A program made the translations under genes and the position numbers. From Clostridiaceae bacterium (GTDB taxonomy: Bacteria; Bacillota; Clostridia; Lachnospirales; Lachnospiraceae), in NCBI GenBank assembly GCA_910574345.1, contig CAJSZV010000017.1:22157-86156 (forward strand): a DNA stretch of 64,000 bases. Direction: 5' to 3'. The notes below the pieces were generated by a model that was not told the DNA's origin, did not search any database, and saw only the letters and a list, made by a program, of their open reading frames with translations. Numbering within the stretch: the stretch's first letter is position 1; every line of letters starts with the position of its first letter. Below are positions 18,610 through 28,538 of this stretch, one piece after another.

Positions 18610-19531
18610 ATTATTGAACTATTGGCTCAAAGAAAAACGTACCGGCTTCTATCTGTTTTTCGCCTTTGTCTTTGCCACAGCTTACCTGGCCGGGGCTCTT
18701 TTGGAGTCTTACGTCCGGGGCAGGGTTCCCGTCATGTTAAGAAGGGGAGGATTCTTAGGTTTCCTGGTACTTTTGCTGGTGTTCTTCATCCATCTGAATC
18801 TTCACTCCTGTCACTGGTTTCTGGAGCATTTTAAGGATACGGACCGTCTGCCCAAGGCTCAGATCGCCCATGTCAATTCCTTTTGCATGACCCTGTTTTT
18901 AAGTTTCTCCCTTGTGGTGCTCCCCGCCTCAGCTTACGCCCTGGAACCTGTCTGGCTGGCCTTGCGGCAATGGCTTGCTAGGCGGATTCACCCGGAGAAT
19001 GTGGTTTATCCGGATCCGGAGTTTGAGCCGGAACCCATGAACACCCCTGACCTGACAGACCTGTTTGGAGAGCCGAGGCCTGCGCCTGCCTGGATGGAAA
19101 CATTGGACCAGGTCTTTAAAGTACTGGGGACGGTTCTTATTATTATCTTTTTTATCCTGGCGGTTCGGGAACTTATACACAGAGTCTGGGCCTGGATTAC
19201 CAGGCCCAGACAGTTTGATGATGATGAGAAAATATACTTAAGGCCGGCCTGGGTTCTCTCAGACAAAAGACGCTCCCAGAGCCCTGGCCCTTTCTTCCCG
19301 GGTCCCCTCTCCTACAGCCAGCGTGTGCGCAGACGGTACAGAAAAGAGGTTATGACACAGTCAAAAAAGAACAAAATATCTCTGTCACCCGGTTTTTCTC
19401 CTACAGAGCTGGAAAGGGCTGTAGGGCTAAATCACCGTCTCCTTCACCGGCTGTATGAAAAGGCCCGGTATGGGAAAGAGGGGTGCACGAAAGATGAGTG
19501 GGAGAAACTTACTGGCAGCAAGTCCCATTAA
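18596..19531 (+). CDS. Membrane protein with DUF4129-like C-terminus
   Basis: This 311-residue protein has about four membrane helices (near 18-35, 45-65, 95-115 and 180-200). The C-terminal segment ends with HRLYEKARYGKEG, resembling the DUF4129 motif found in transglutaminase-like partners of MoxR/DUF58 operons. The transglutaminase core itself is missing. The ATG at 18596 follows GGGAGGTG and overlaps the DUF58 gene by 14 bases. Confidence 0.65.
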   Translation: MTIRKLLNYWLKEKRTGFYLFFAFVFATAYLAGALLESYVRGRVPVMLRRGGFLGFLVLLLVFFIHLNLHSCHWFLEHFKDTDRLPKAQIAHVNSFCMTLFLSFSLVVLPASAYALEPVWLALRQWLARRIHPENVVYPDPEFEPEPMNTPDLTDLFGEPRPAPAWMETLDQVFKVLGTVLIIIFFILAVRELIHRVWAWITRPRQFDDDEKIYLRPAWVLSDKRRSQSPGPFFPGPLSYSQRVRRRYRKEVMTQSKKNKISLSPGFSPTELERAVGLNHRLLHRLYEKARYGKEGCTKDEWEKLTGSKSH

Positions 19532-19557
19532 AAGCCTATTCTCATAAGCAGGCCGCC

Positions 19558-20511
19558 TTACTTACAGCACTCGTGGCACGCAACAAAATGATCTGGTGCA
19601 ATCTCTGTTAAAACCTGAGGCTCTTTACATTTATCCGATGCGTAGGGGCAGCGGGGAGCGAAACGGCATCCCGGTTCCGGGTTAATAGGGTTGGAAACCT
19701 CGCCTTTAAGCACATGGCGCTGCCGGTTTCTCCGGCTCAGATCCGTGGTGGGAATGGCTGACAGGAGAGCTTTCGTATAGGGATGGGCCTGATGTTCAAA
19801 TATTTCCTTTTTCGGCGCATATTCCACCACCTGTCCCATATACATCACCATAATATCGTTGCTGATATGGCGGACCACACACAGGTCATGGGTGATAAAC
19901 ATATAGGACAGGTTATTTCTCTCCTGCATATCCATCAAAAGGTTTAAAATCTGAGCCTGTATGGACACATCTAGAGCAGAAACAGGTTCATCGCACACAA
20001 CAAACTGAGGATCCAGTACCAGTGCGCGGGCCAGGCCCACTCTTTGACGGCGGCCCCCGTCCATCTCGTGAGGATATATATTATTGTAGCGCTCCGGCAG
20101 GCCGCACAGTTCCATTGTCTCACGAACCTTCTGTGCCATTGCCGTCCTTCCGGTCACGGTTTTGCATACCTTAAGCGGTTCTGCAATCAGCTCGTTTACG
20201 GACATTCTGGGATTTAAAGAGGAATAGGGATCCTGAAATACCATCTGCATATTGGTCTGAATCTTTCTAAAGTCCCCTTTTTTCATATGCAGTATGCTTT
20301 TTCCGCCAAACAGCACGTCTCCGTCCGTAGGTTCGTGAAGCCTCAGAATGGCCCTGCCCAATGTGGACTTGCCGCAGCCGGACTCTCCCACAACTCCCAG
20401 GGTCTCCCCCTTTTTAATCTTCAGGCTAACATCGTCGACTGCATGGACAAAACCCAGTTTGTGGGGAAAATACTTTTTTAAATTTTTGGTTTCTACTAAA
20501 ACGCCGCTCAT
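19558..20511 (-). CDS. oppF: Oligopeptide-type ABC transporter ATPase (OppF)
   Basis: This 317-residue ATPase has Walker [10 protein letters not shown] (42-50), Walker B with [12 protein letters not shown] and the C-terminal OppF extension (RFAPRCPYA...CKEP). The ABC signature is altered: MDGGRRQR replaces the usual LSGGQRQR. It overlaps oppD by four bases and is the last gene of the long minus-strand cluster. Together with OppD it would power import of the OppA-type ligand. Confidence 0.92.
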   Translation of the reverse strand: MSGVLVETKNLKKYFPHKLGFVHAVDDVSLKIKKGETLGVVGESGCGKSTLGRAILRLHEPTDGDVLFGGKSILHMKKGDFRKIQTNMQMVFQDPYSSLNPRMSVNELIAEPLKVCKTVTGRTAMAQKVRETMELCGLPERYNNIYPHEMDGGRRQRVGLARALVLDPQFVVCDEPVSALDVSIQAQILNLLMDMQERNNLSYMFITHDLCVVRHISNDIMVMYMGQVVEYAPKKEIFEHQAHPYTKALLSAIPTTDLSRRNRQRHVLKGEVSNPINPEPGCRFAPRCPYASDKCKEPQVLTEIAPDHFVACHECCK

Positions 20512-21491
20512 GTCTCCCCACTCCTTTCATCCGCATACCAGCACTTGATAAAGTGGCCCTTGTCCACTTCCTGAAGTTCAGGTTCTGTCTCTTTGCATTT
20601 TTCCCGGCATCTGACACACCGGTCTGCAAACTTACACCCCTTGGGCAGATTGCTGGCATCCGCCATGTAACCCGGAATGGGGGTAAGCCGCTTCGCCTCC
20701 GATGTGAGATCGGGAATGCAGTTAAACAAACCGTCTGTGTAAGGATGGTTCTTAACCCGGCTAAAGACCTGTTCTATGGAACCCCTCTCGATTACACTTC
20801 CCGCATATACCACAGCCACGTTATCGCAGAATTCGGCGACAATGCCCAAATCATGGGTCACCAAGACCATAGAAGAATTAAAGGACTCTTTCAGCGCTTT
20901 CATCAATTCCAGAATCTGAGCCTGTATGGTTACGTCAAGAGCGGTAGTGGGCTCATCCGCCAAAAGAAGCTTAGGCTCCGACACCAGGGCCATGGCTATG
21001 ACAATACGCTGTTTCATCCCGCCTGAAAACTGGTGAGGATACTGATCTTTTCGTTCCGGCAGAATCCCGACCAATTTCATAATATCGTCCACCCGCGTGT
21101 CTCTTTTTTTCGGCGGCATATCAGGATAGTGCAGATCCAGTACCTCCCGTATCTGTTCTCCCACTGTCATAATCGGATTTAAGCTGGTCATGGGATCCTG
21201 AAAAATCATGGAAATCTCAGCCCCTCTAAGCTGGCGCATCTGGTTCTTTGAGGCCTTCATAATGTCAATATCATTATATTTAATGGAACCGCTGACTACT
21301 TCGCCGATATCTTCCGGAAGCAGCCTAAGAGTGCTGAGACACATGGTTGTCTTTCCGGCGCCTGTTTCTCCAACCAGACCCAGAGTCTCCCCTTTGTATA
21401 CATCCAGGGTAAATCCGTTCAGGGCATGTACTACTGCCTCATCCGTTTTATAATTCACATATAAATTCTTAATTTCCAGCAGTTTTTCCAT
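20508..21491 (-). CDS. oppD: Oligopeptide-type ABC transporter ATPase (OppD)
   Basis: This 327-residue ATPase has Walker [10 protein letters not shown] (41-49), the conventional signature FSGGMKQR, Walker [13 protein letters not shown] and the Cys-rich C-terminal motif [10 protein letters not shown] typical of OppD. GAGGTGA lies upstream of the ATG. It lies between oppC and oppF. Confidence 0.94.
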   Translation of the reverse strand: MEKLLEIKNLYVNYKTDEAVVHALNGFTLDVYKGETLGLVGETGAGKTTMCLSTLRLLPEDIGEVVSGSIKYNDIDIMKASKNQMRQLRGAEISMIFQDPMTSLNPIMTVGEQIREVLDLHYPDMPPKKRDTRVDDIMKLVGILPERKDQYPHQFSGGMKQRIVIAMALVSEPKLLLADEPTTALDVTIQAQILELMKALKESFNSSMVLVTHDLGIVAEFCDNVAVVYAGSVIERGSIEQVFSRVKNHPYTDGLFNCIPDLTSEAKRLTPIPGYMADASNLPKGCKFADRCVRCREKCKETEPELQEVDKGHFIKCWYADERSGET

Positions 21492-21500
21492 TCAATCACC

Positions 21501-22349
21501 TCAGTTCTTCTGTTTCGGGTCCAGGGCGTCGCGCAGGCCGTCGCCTATAAAGTTAAGGCTCAGCACAGCAATCATAATACACAGACCCGGAATAATGCCC
21601 AAGAATGGATAGTACATCAGGCTGGCCTGGTTCTCGGAAATAATGGTCCCCCATTCAGGAGTCGGAGGAGCAATTCCGATTCCCAGAAAACCAAGGCTTG
21701 CAATGGAAAGAATTGTTCCGCCCAAGCCGCTCATCACGCTGATTACCAAAGGGCCCAGTACATTGGGAATAATATGTTTCAGCAAAATTCTTGTATTTCC
21801 CGTTCCGCAGCATTTTGCCGCCTCAATGAACTCCTGACCCCTGAGAGTCATAACCGCCGCCCGGACAGTCCTGGCCTGGCGCGGAATCTGGGCCACGCTG
21901 AGGGCAATGAGCATCTTCACCAGTCCCTGTCCCAAGGCTGCCACAATGGTCATTGACAAAAGGACTCCCGGAACCGACATAAGAATATCACAAAACCGCA
22001 TAATCACCGTGTCAACTACCCCGCCGAAATATCCGGCGGTTCCGCCCATAGCCACGCCTACCACAAAGGCAATGCCTATGGTGATGAGGCCGGAAAACAG
22101 GGATATCCGGCCGCCATAGATAATTCTGGCGAAAAGATCGCGGCCAAACTGGTCCGTGCCAAATATATGGCCTCCTCCCGGCGCCTGATAGGCATTGATA
22201 ATGCTTTGGGTCGTAACCTTACTGTAATCCAGCCAGAGGGGAGCGGATAAGCATACTGTCATAAGCAAAACCATAACGATCAGCCCCAGCATGGCCAGCT
22301 TATTTTTGCGAAACCGGATCCATACTAATTCCATTTGACCTTTTTTCAT
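21501..22349 (-). CDS. oppC: Oligopeptide-type ABC permease (OppC)
   Basis: This 282-residue protein has the OppC N-terminal helix, the HIFGTDQFGRDLFARIIYGGR motif region and the EAA loop (EFIEAAKCCGTGN). About six membrane helices are predicted. AAAGGA precedes the ATG. Confidence 0.94.
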   Translation of the reverse strand: MKKGQMELVWIRFRKNKLAMLGLIVMVLLMTVCLSAPLWLDYSKVTTQSIINAYQAPGGGHIFGTDQFGRDLFARIIYGGRISLFSGLITIGIAFVVGVAMGGTAGYFGGVVDTVIMRFCDILMSVPGVLLSMTIVAALGQGLVKMLIALSVAQIPRQARTVRAAVMTLRGQEFIEAAKCCGTGNTRILLKHIIPNVLGPLVISVMSGLGGTILSIASLGFLGIGIAPPTPEWGTIISENQASLMYYPFLGIIPGLCIMIAVLSLNFIGDGLRDALDPKQKN

Positions 22350-22370
22350 TTTTTCACATCCTTTCCCATC

Positions 22371-23291
22371 CTACTCAAGCTGGACACGAGGGTCAACTAC
22401 TGCGTATAAAAGGTCAACCACCAGATTGGTAATGCCCACAATAACAGAGACAACAATAATGCATCCGACTACAATGGGGATGTCTTTTGACTTCACCGCC
22501 GCGCTTAAAAAAGACCCGATGCCAGGAAACGCATAGACCGTTTCAGCCACGAGGGAACCGCCTACAATGTTGGAGAATCCCACGCCGATCTGTGTAATTA
22601 CCTGGAGAAGAGAGTTTCGCAGTGCATGCTTTACAATAACTACGCTTTCTTTATTCCCCTTGGCCCTGGCAGTCCGCACATAGTCGGAACGAATGACGTC
22701 CAAAAGCCATGTCCTTGTCATACGGCTGTTCCCTGCAAGCATGCCGCCGGTCAGGGACATAATGGGCAGGATAAATGCCTTCCAGGAACCGGCTCCTGAA
22801 GCAGGGAGCCATCCTAGTTTAAGGGAAAAGAACAGCTGATACATCATTCCCAGCCAGAATGTAGGCGCTGCCGACAAAAGCAGGGCAAAAAAGGTAATGA
22901 TGTAATCCGGCATATGGTTATGGCGAACCGCCGCATAAACACCGGCAGGAATTCCTATAACTACCGCCACAATGGTTGAAAGCACGGCTAATGTCAAGGT
23001 ATAGGGCAGACGATGGGAAAACTCGTTAAGCACGTCAAATCCCTGATACCAGGATTTGCCGAAATCCCCTCTCACGGCTTTTAACATGTACTGCACATAC
23101 TGAATAAGAACCGGCTGGTCCAGTCCAAGTTCCGCGCGTTTCGCGGCAATATCCGCTTCTGTCGCCTCAACCCCCAGCATCATAACTGCCGGATCGCCGG
23201 GGGAGACTGACAACACAAGAAACACCAGAAACGTAATACCTATAATTACCGGAATAAGAAGCAAGAGGCGTTTTAACGTATATTTGAGCAT
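22371..23291 (-). CDS. oppB: Oligopeptide-type ABC permease (OppB)
   Basis: This 306-residue protein has the OppB pattern: an N-terminal helix with LVFLVLSVSPGDPA, about six helices, an EAA-like loop (YVRTARAKGNKE) and the C-terminal VDPRVQL. It lies between the binding-protein gene and oppC. Confidence 0.94.
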   Translation of the reverse strand: MLKYTLKRLLLLIPVIIGITFLVFLVLSVSPGDPAVMMLGVEATEADIAAKRAELGLDQPVLIQYVQYMLKAVRGDFGKSWYQGFDVLNEFSHRLPYTLTLAVLSTIVAVVIGIPAGVYAAVRHNHMPDYIITFFALLLSAAPTFWLGMMYQLFFSLKLGWLPASGAGSWKAFILPIMSLTGGMLAGNSRMTRTWLLDVIRSDYVRTARAKGNKESVVIVKHALRNSLLQVITQIGVGFSNIVGGSLVAETVYAFPGIGSFLSAAVKSKDIPIVVGCIIVVSVIVGITNLVVDLLYAVVDPRVQLE

Positions 23292-23324
23292 ATTTTCCTC
23301 CTTTGGGAATCAGGAAGCGGGCTC

Positions 23325-24989
23325 TTATTTCCAGCTCCAGTCTTTTACTCTCCAGGTACCGTTCGTATTGATCTTTACCCCTTCTAAGTTCTTGTTAAAT
23401 GCCACGCAGCTGTTCTTGCAGTAAACGGGCACGTCATATGCCTGTTCGTTGATAATGTCCGCCAGTTTAGCCATACAGTCCTTACGGTCCTGTCCTGCGG
23501 CAACATTGGCGTCAAAACAGATATTCTGTAAATTCTCCCAATCAGGGGCAGGCCAGATGGGGCCTTCCGAGCCCTGTACGCACCAGAAACTGTTCAATGT
23601 GGAGACATCACAGAGACTTCCCGTGGTGCTGTTGAGCATGAGATCGTAGTTGCCGCTTTTCTGGTTGGCAACATTGGTGCCTGTATCCGTGGCTATGATC
23701 TCAATATTAATGCCTACATTCAAAAGCTGTCCCTGGATAATCTGGCAGGCTCTCTCCTCCACTGTGCCGGAAACACAGATCAGCTGCAAAGGAGCGCCGT
23801 TGTAATTGGAGTTTGCTAGGTATTCTTTGGCCTTCTCCACGTCGCCGGCAGGCGGGATAGTCACAAAGGATCCCTCGTCAGGCGCGCCGTTAAAGAAATA
23901 AGGAGCATCCATATCAATGGTAATGCCTTCGCCGCTGAGAGCCCCGATTACGATCTCTTCTTTATTGATTCCATACTGTATGGCCTTGCGCAGATTATAG
24001 TCTGTGGCCAGTTCCGGATTGGTATCCCGGCAGTTGTACAGAAGAAGGGATCTGGATGTGGACTGGGATGTAATATATGTAGCGTTGTCATTTTCCGTCA
24101 GCTGTTGGCAGGAAGCAATATCCGCCAGATTGATAAAGTCAATATCACCGGATTTCAGGGAAATAAAGGATGTGGTAACATTGGCTACGGGACGGATGCG
24201 GACGGTCTTGATTGCAGGTTCTCCCTCAAAGTAATCAGGGAATGCCTTTAATACAATCTCCTGTCCGCTGACGCGGGACTCGAACATATAAGGGCCGGTT
24301 CCGATAGGTTTCTCCATGTATCCTTCTGATCCCACTTCTTCATAATACTTTTTACAGATAATCGAACCGACTCTTGAAGTCGTCTCCGAGGGGAAACCGT
24401 CAAAGGGGCTGGTCAGAACAAATTTCACCGTATAGTCGTCGACAACAACAGCCTCTTTAAAATTAATCAACAGATTGGTAGTAAGGTTGGGGTTCTTCTC
24501 TGCACAGAGATTATAGGTAAAAGCCACATCCTCAGCCGTCATGTGCTCCCCGTTATGGAAATAAACATCGTCTCTTAAGTGGAACGTGTATTCCAGTCCG
24601 TCGTCTGACTTTTCATAATCCGTAGCCAGCCATGGCACACAGTTTCCTTCCTCATCCATCCAGAGCAGATAACTGTAGATATTATAGATAACCGGTGAAT
24701 CCTTAGCCATGGCAGAACTGTAGGTTGAGTCCTGGCAGATAAATACCGTAGGCTCGCTGGAGGTTATGATAATCACCTCGTCTTTTCCCGATGGGGATGC
24801 CTCTTCCTTTGAAGTGGCTGCATCCTCTGTCTTCTTATCTGCTGCCGTGGTTGCTGCTGCCTGGGTACTCCCGGCTGTTCCCCCGCCTGTGCTGCCGCCG
24901 CCGTTCTGGCTGCATGCGGCAAGAGCTGACACTGCCAACAGAGCTGCCAGTGCAAGGGCGCTTACTTTGTTCCATCTGCTTTTCTTCAT
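23325..24989 (-). CDS. Extracellular solute-binding protein family 5 (OppA/DppA-like)
   Basis: This 554-residue lipoprotein has lipobox ALAAC with Cys26, then a long Gly/Thr/Ala/Ser linker. The family 5 core includes YTFHLRDDVYFHNGEHMTAEDV-type sequence and PIGTGPYMFE. Family 5 proteins bind peptides, nickel chelates, opines or oligosaccharides. It lies directly below the hydrolase and acyl-phosphate genes, so a glycosylated or ureide-type ligand is as plausible as a peptide. No strong promoter is seen in the 49 bases upstream, so read-through from the long operon is likely. Confidence 0.9.
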   Translation of the reverse strand: MKKSRWNKVSALALAALLAVSALAACSQNGGGSTGGGTAGSTQAAATTAADKKTEDAATSKEEASPSGKDEVIIITSSEPTVFICQDSTYSSAMAKDSPVIYNIYSYLLWMDEEGNCVPWLATDYEKSDDGLEYTFHLRDDVYFHNGEHMTAEDVAFTYNLCAEKNPNLTTNLLINFKEAVVVDDYTVKFVLTSPFDGFPSETTSRVGSIICKKYYEEVGSEGYMEKPIGTGPYMFESRVSGQEIVLKAFPDYFEGEPAIKTVRIRPVANVTTSFISLKSGDIDFINLADIASCQQLTENDNATYITSQSTSRSLLLYNCRDTNPELATDYNLRKAIQYGINKEEIVIGALSGEGITIDMDAPYFFNGAPDEGSFVTIPPAGDVEKAKEYLANSNYNGAPLQLICVSGTVEERACQIIQGQLLNVGINIEIIATDTGTNVANQKSGNYDLMLNSTTGSLCDVSTLNSFWCVQGSEGPIWPAPDWENLQNICFDANVAAGQDRKDCMAKLADIINEQAYDVPVYCKNSCVAFNKNLEGVKINTNGTWRVKDWSWK

Positions 24990-25038
24990 GTTTGTTCCTC
25001 CTTATCATTTTTATATTTTGTATTTATCACTATCTTTT

Positions 25039-25533
25039 TCACGTCTTGGCCGCCAATTCATCCCTGCTTTCACGGATGGCATCCAGAACATACTGCCCGT
25101 TGTAAAGCATGGGAAGAATCCGTGTCCGGTTATGAATTTTTAACAGAACCTGCCCGTCATACCGGTTCTTCCACATCACCGATGTCCTGCACAATCTCGC
25201 CCTGGATACGTCTTTGATGGGATAGGAAATGACTTTTTTCTTCTTTCCGAGAAAATTACATCTGCGGTACAAAATGCGCTCATTGGTAACGCATACAAAT
25301 TCCTTTTGGCACAAGACCAGGGCCCACAATGCTCCATAAGAAAACATGCATCCCGCTATAAATTCCACCCAGAATCCGGCGGAGGCAAATCCTCTTATCA
25401 CCGGTTCCGCCACGCATGGAATCCCCAGAATCAGCAGTGCGGCGCCAGTCAATGCCTGATACTTCCGGCCGGAATGTTCTACAATTCTCTCTCCCTGCCC
25501 CAATTCCTTTTCAAGTCCAAGCTGTCTCTCCAT
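25039..25533 (-). CDS. PH-domain-like membrane protein
   Basis: This 164-residue protein has a hydrophobic pair of helices (about 30-85) and then a bacterial PH-like domain (FVCVTNERILYRRC..., the usual TNERI strand). The start at 25533 follows GGAGG and overlaps the end of the DUF2877 gene by 23 bases. An ATG 39 bases further upstream lacks a binding site. Its role is unknown. It lies between the DUF2877 gene and the transporter genes, so it may support the transporter or sit there by chance. Confidence 0.65.
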   Translation of the reverse strand: MERQLGLEKELGQGERIVEHSGRKYQALTGAALLILGIPCVAEPVIRGFASAGFWVEFIAGCMFSYGALWALVLCQKEFVCVTNERILYRRCNFLGKKKKVISYPIKDVSRARLCRTSVMWKNRYDGQVLLKIHNRTRILPMLYNGQYVLDAIRESRDELAAKT

Positions 25534-26422
25534 CCAACACCTCCAAAAGTCGAAAGGCTTCTGCAATTCCAAGCAAAGTATCCGCCCCTGTAGTTCCCCC
25601 GATTTGAGCCAGGCCTTCTAAGTCTTCCAGCTTTATGGCTTTTATCAGAGGCTGGCTTAAAAACCCCTGCTCCATGGCCCACAATTCACTGTAGCCATAG
25701 ATTGTCGTCCTCTGCGCCAGCCTTGTAAGCCCTCCTGCGGCCTCTTCGTACACCTGGCTGTGCCTGCCTTTATACCTCATCTTCATGGTTCCCCAGAACC
25801 CGGTGAGAAAATCATCGCCTGAGGGCGTCAGGCCTGTACCAAAGCCGACCAGGCCTTCCTGTGCCTCCTCCATAAGCGAAAGGTCTGCCCTGAGCACTCC
25901 CTGCCTGAGAAGTTTCACGCTCTGTGCGAACCGGTAAAAATATCCAAAATCCCCTGGTTCTTCTCCCATGCTCCATCCCAGCGTTCCAAGAACCAGGGAG
26001 GATCCTGTTTCTCTTCTGCACCGATTCAGCTCATGTTTTAACTGTCTCAGGCCTTGGGCATAGGCCTCTGTGCCAAGGGCAGGCAGCTTTTTTATAGTTA
26101 AATCCTGCCACTGCCTGACCTTGTTTGTATCACAGCCTATACGGTTTCCAAACAAGAGCCTGTCACCCTGCCAGGTCACTTCCTCGCCGAGAACCTGCCG
26201 CCACTCATCGGGCCTGTATTCTGAAAGGACACCGCCTAGGGGAACGGCAATATGATCTTTTTCAAGCATTACTGCCAGCCCGCTACAGGCAACTGCCAGG
26301 GCGGATGAGAAAACGCCGCACACCTTTCCGCCTTGTCTCAGCATCTGCTCTGCATAAGGTGAAATCCAAAGCAGTTCCTTTAAGTCCCCTCTGTCTTTCT
26401 TACTCAATGACAATGATGTCAT
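25511..26422 (-). CDS. DUF2877 protein (AllH/YlbF-like)
   Basis: This 303-residue protein has the DUF2877 hallmark GFGTGLTPSGDDFLTGF (about 192-208). DUF2877 proteins accompany FdrA and DUF1116 proteins; the E. coli allantoin-cluster trio FdrA/YlbE/YlbF (AllF/G/H) is described as an oxamate carbamoyltransferase. Here the three genes are split by the two GHL6-like genes but lie on one strand in one run. The ATG at 26422 overlaps the preceding stop by 23 bases and has only a weak ribosome site. Confidence 0.8.
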   Translation of the reverse strand: MTSLSLSKKDRGDLKELLWISPYAEQMLRQGGKVCGVFSSALAVACSGLAVMLEKDHIAVPLGGVLSEYRPDEWRQVLGEEVTWQGDRLLFGNRIGCDTNKVRQWQDLTIKKLPALGTEAYAQGLRQLKHELNRCRRETGSSLVLGTLGWSMGEEPGDFGYFYRFAQSVKLLRQGVLRADLSLMEEAQEGLVGFGTGLTPSGDDFLTGFWGTMKMRYKGRHSQVYEEAAGGLTRLAQRTTIYGYSELWAMEQGFLSQPLIKAIKLEDLEGLAQIGGTTGADTLLGIAEAFRLLEVLDGETAWT

Positions 26423-28538
26423 GATCCGGAACCTGATCGATGGTAAAGAACAGCTTCCCCTTTTCTACGGTAAAAGGAATATCCTCGTCCCGGCTTTGTA
26501 CACGGACACGTTTCACCTTCCTGTCCCCCAGGACAATCCACACCTTCTGCGAACCTACGGGATAGATTTCCTCCACGCATCCCGGCCATTTCCCCATACC
26601 GGAATGATTGAGTATATGAAGAATCAGACGGCTCTCCTCATTCTGGGAAAACAGTTTGCAATCCAGTTCGCCCGGACCTTCCACACTGAAGATGCGGTTT
26701 TCTTCTCCAAGGGCCCATTTAATCGCGTTGCAGAGCAGATCCCCGAAATCCGCAAAGTAGGTTTCTCCGTACCGCCGGTCGTAATCCGCCGCGAAATATA
26801 CAACCCGTCCTCCGTACCCTGTCTCTCCTGCCAAAATTCCGGGATAATCGGAAACCCGTTTATCATCATCCATATAGGAGATCTCCGGCGGGTATGTGGG
26901 GAAGGTAGGCACCATATGGGCAATGGCCTCCAGTTTGTCTGATGTCACCTTATAAAATACTCCCTGCAGCCCGATAATGGCAGTATTCTCAAAGCCCTTA
27001 AAGATTTCATGACCTGGTTTTGTAAGGCGGATATAATTGTGACAGGCATTATTATGAATTCTGCCCTGATTTACATCTACGTTAATGGGCTCCTTTTCCT
27101 CTCTCCTTATCCCCAAAAGATCATCCAGGGGGAATGTGGTTCTTGGATAGCCGAATTCGTCAAGCATGCCTGTGGCCCCTGACAGAACCAGGCTCCCGCC
27201 GTCTTTTATGAAGGCTTCTAAGGTTTTCAGTTCATCATCGGTCAAAACCGCAATATCCGGCAGAATCATCAATTTCGTCTTATAAAGTTTCTCCTCCATC
27301 TGACGGGAGTCTATGGGGAAGTAAGAGATTCTTCCCCTCTTTAGGGCCGCTACCATGCCGTTCATGGGATATATGGTTTTTACCTCACAGTCCCCTTTGC
27401 CGTAATAGCAGGTATTTCGCAGGCTGCGCACCAAAGCCACGTTGGAGAGGGGCTTTCTGTGGTACAGATACTCCTCATTCTTTTTATGCCATTTAAAAAT
27501 CTCCGTTCCATTATCAAAGGCTCTCTGATCTTCCTGGACTCCGCCGATAAAATGGGTGGATGGAGAGACCCCGCCGATAATGGCCGCCCGCATCCAGGAC
27601 TGGGTTTCCTCTTTTGCATTGGCTGCTTTCCGCATAAACGTAGCAAACTGATAGGTGGCAACACTTTCAATTACCAGTGCATCATCGCCGAAAATCTCAT
27701 GAGTCGACAGACACTGCAGGGAATTGGCGTCAAACCCGTCGGCACCCATACGGGCCTGCCCGTCGATCATGGCCGCCTTGTTGAACTTGCCGTACTCCAC
27801 ATAATCCATAATGAGTTCCATAGCGCTCTTTGCATAGGCATCGGGATGGAGCATTCCCATATACACACAGTCCTCTCCGCCGTATGTAGTAGAAACCTTA
27901 TTAAACCATGCATACAGATCGGTTCTGCTCTTCTGGCTCCACTCCATCCAGATACGGAAGGTGCGGTCTTCATAGTCAATCTTTTCCGGAAGTTCCAAAC
28001 CAGAATATTCTTTAAACTTCCTGCGGCAGTTATCACAGTAACAGATAAAGCCTCTCCCGCCTGCCCAGGAATTATCCGCCAGGGCATCCGGGTGGTATGT
28101 CTCGATGATCTCCTTGATTACGCCTGCCAGCTGCTCACCGAAATAGCCGCCGTTGTAACAGGTATAGTATCGTCCCTCTGTATGTACAATGGGATTGCCT
28201 TCCCTGTCCTTACAGAACCAGTCCGGATGAACCTGGTACAGTTCTTCCGTAGCCTGGTTGCTGTCCATCCTGGCCACCACCACCAGGCCCTCTTCCCTGG
28301 CAGCTTCACAGAAATCCTTAAAATAATCTCTGTCTCCCAAATATTTTGCCCGATACTGGTAAGGATTGCTGCTTGGATAATAGGCTACAGTTCCCGCCGC
28401 GTTTATAATAGTTCCCTGAATTCCATTGTCTCTCCAGTATTTGCGCCATACGTCCAAATCGCAGTCCCTTGGGTCATTCTCAACGGAATTCACCTGCATC
28501 CAGCGATAAGCCCTCTGATGCCAAGGTATCTTATTCAT
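26400..28538 (-). CDS. GHL6-like hydrolase with beta-galactosidase-type trimerisation domain, copy 2
   Basis: This 712-residue protein has a TIM-barrel-like N-terminal half of the hypothetical glycosyl hydrolase 6 type, with a Cys cluster CYCDNCRRKF as in GH42-like enzymes. A glutamine-amidotransferase-like domain (about 395-480, FIKDGGSLVLSGATG) and a small beta domain at the C-terminus follow. It is a close paralogue of the next gene upstream. No signal peptide is seen, so it acts in the cytoplasm. The ATG at 28538 follows AAGGAGG and overlaps the upstream stop. Catalytic residues are not established for the family. Confidence 0.7.
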   Translation of the reverse strand: MNKIPWHQRAYRWMQVNSVENDPRDCDLDVWRKYWRDNGIQGTIINAAGTVAYYPSSNPYQYRAKYLGDRDYFKDFCEAAREEGLVVVARMDSNQATEELYQVHPDWFCKDREGNPIVHTEGRYYTCYNGGYFGEQLAGVIKEIIETYHPDALADNSWAGGRGFICYCDNCRRKFKEYSGLELPEKIDYEDRTFRIWMEWSQKSRTDLYAWFNKVSTTYGGEDCVYMGMLHPDAYAKSAMELIMDYVEYGKFNKAAMIDGQARMGADGFDANSLQCLSTHEIFGDDALVIESVATYQFATFMRKAANAKEETQSWMRAAIIGGVSPSTHFIGGVQEDQRAFDNGTEIFKWHKKNEEYLYHRKPLSNVALVRSLRNTCYYGKGDCEVKTIYPMNGMVAALKRGRISYFPIDSRQMEEKLYKTKLMILPDIAVLTDDELKTLEAFIKDGGSLVLSGATGMLDEFGYPRTTFPLDDLLGIRREEKEPINVDVNQGRIHNNACHNYIRLTKPGHEIFKGFENTAIIGLQGVFYKVTSDKLEAIAHMVPTFPTYPPEISYMDDDKRVSDYPGILAGETGYGGRVVYFAADYDRRYGETYFADFGDLLCNAIKWALGEENRIFSVEGPGELDCKLFSQNEESRLILHILNHSGMGKWPGCVEEIYPVGSQKVWIVLGDRKVKRVRVQSRDEDIPFTVEKGKLFFTIDQVPDHDIIVIE

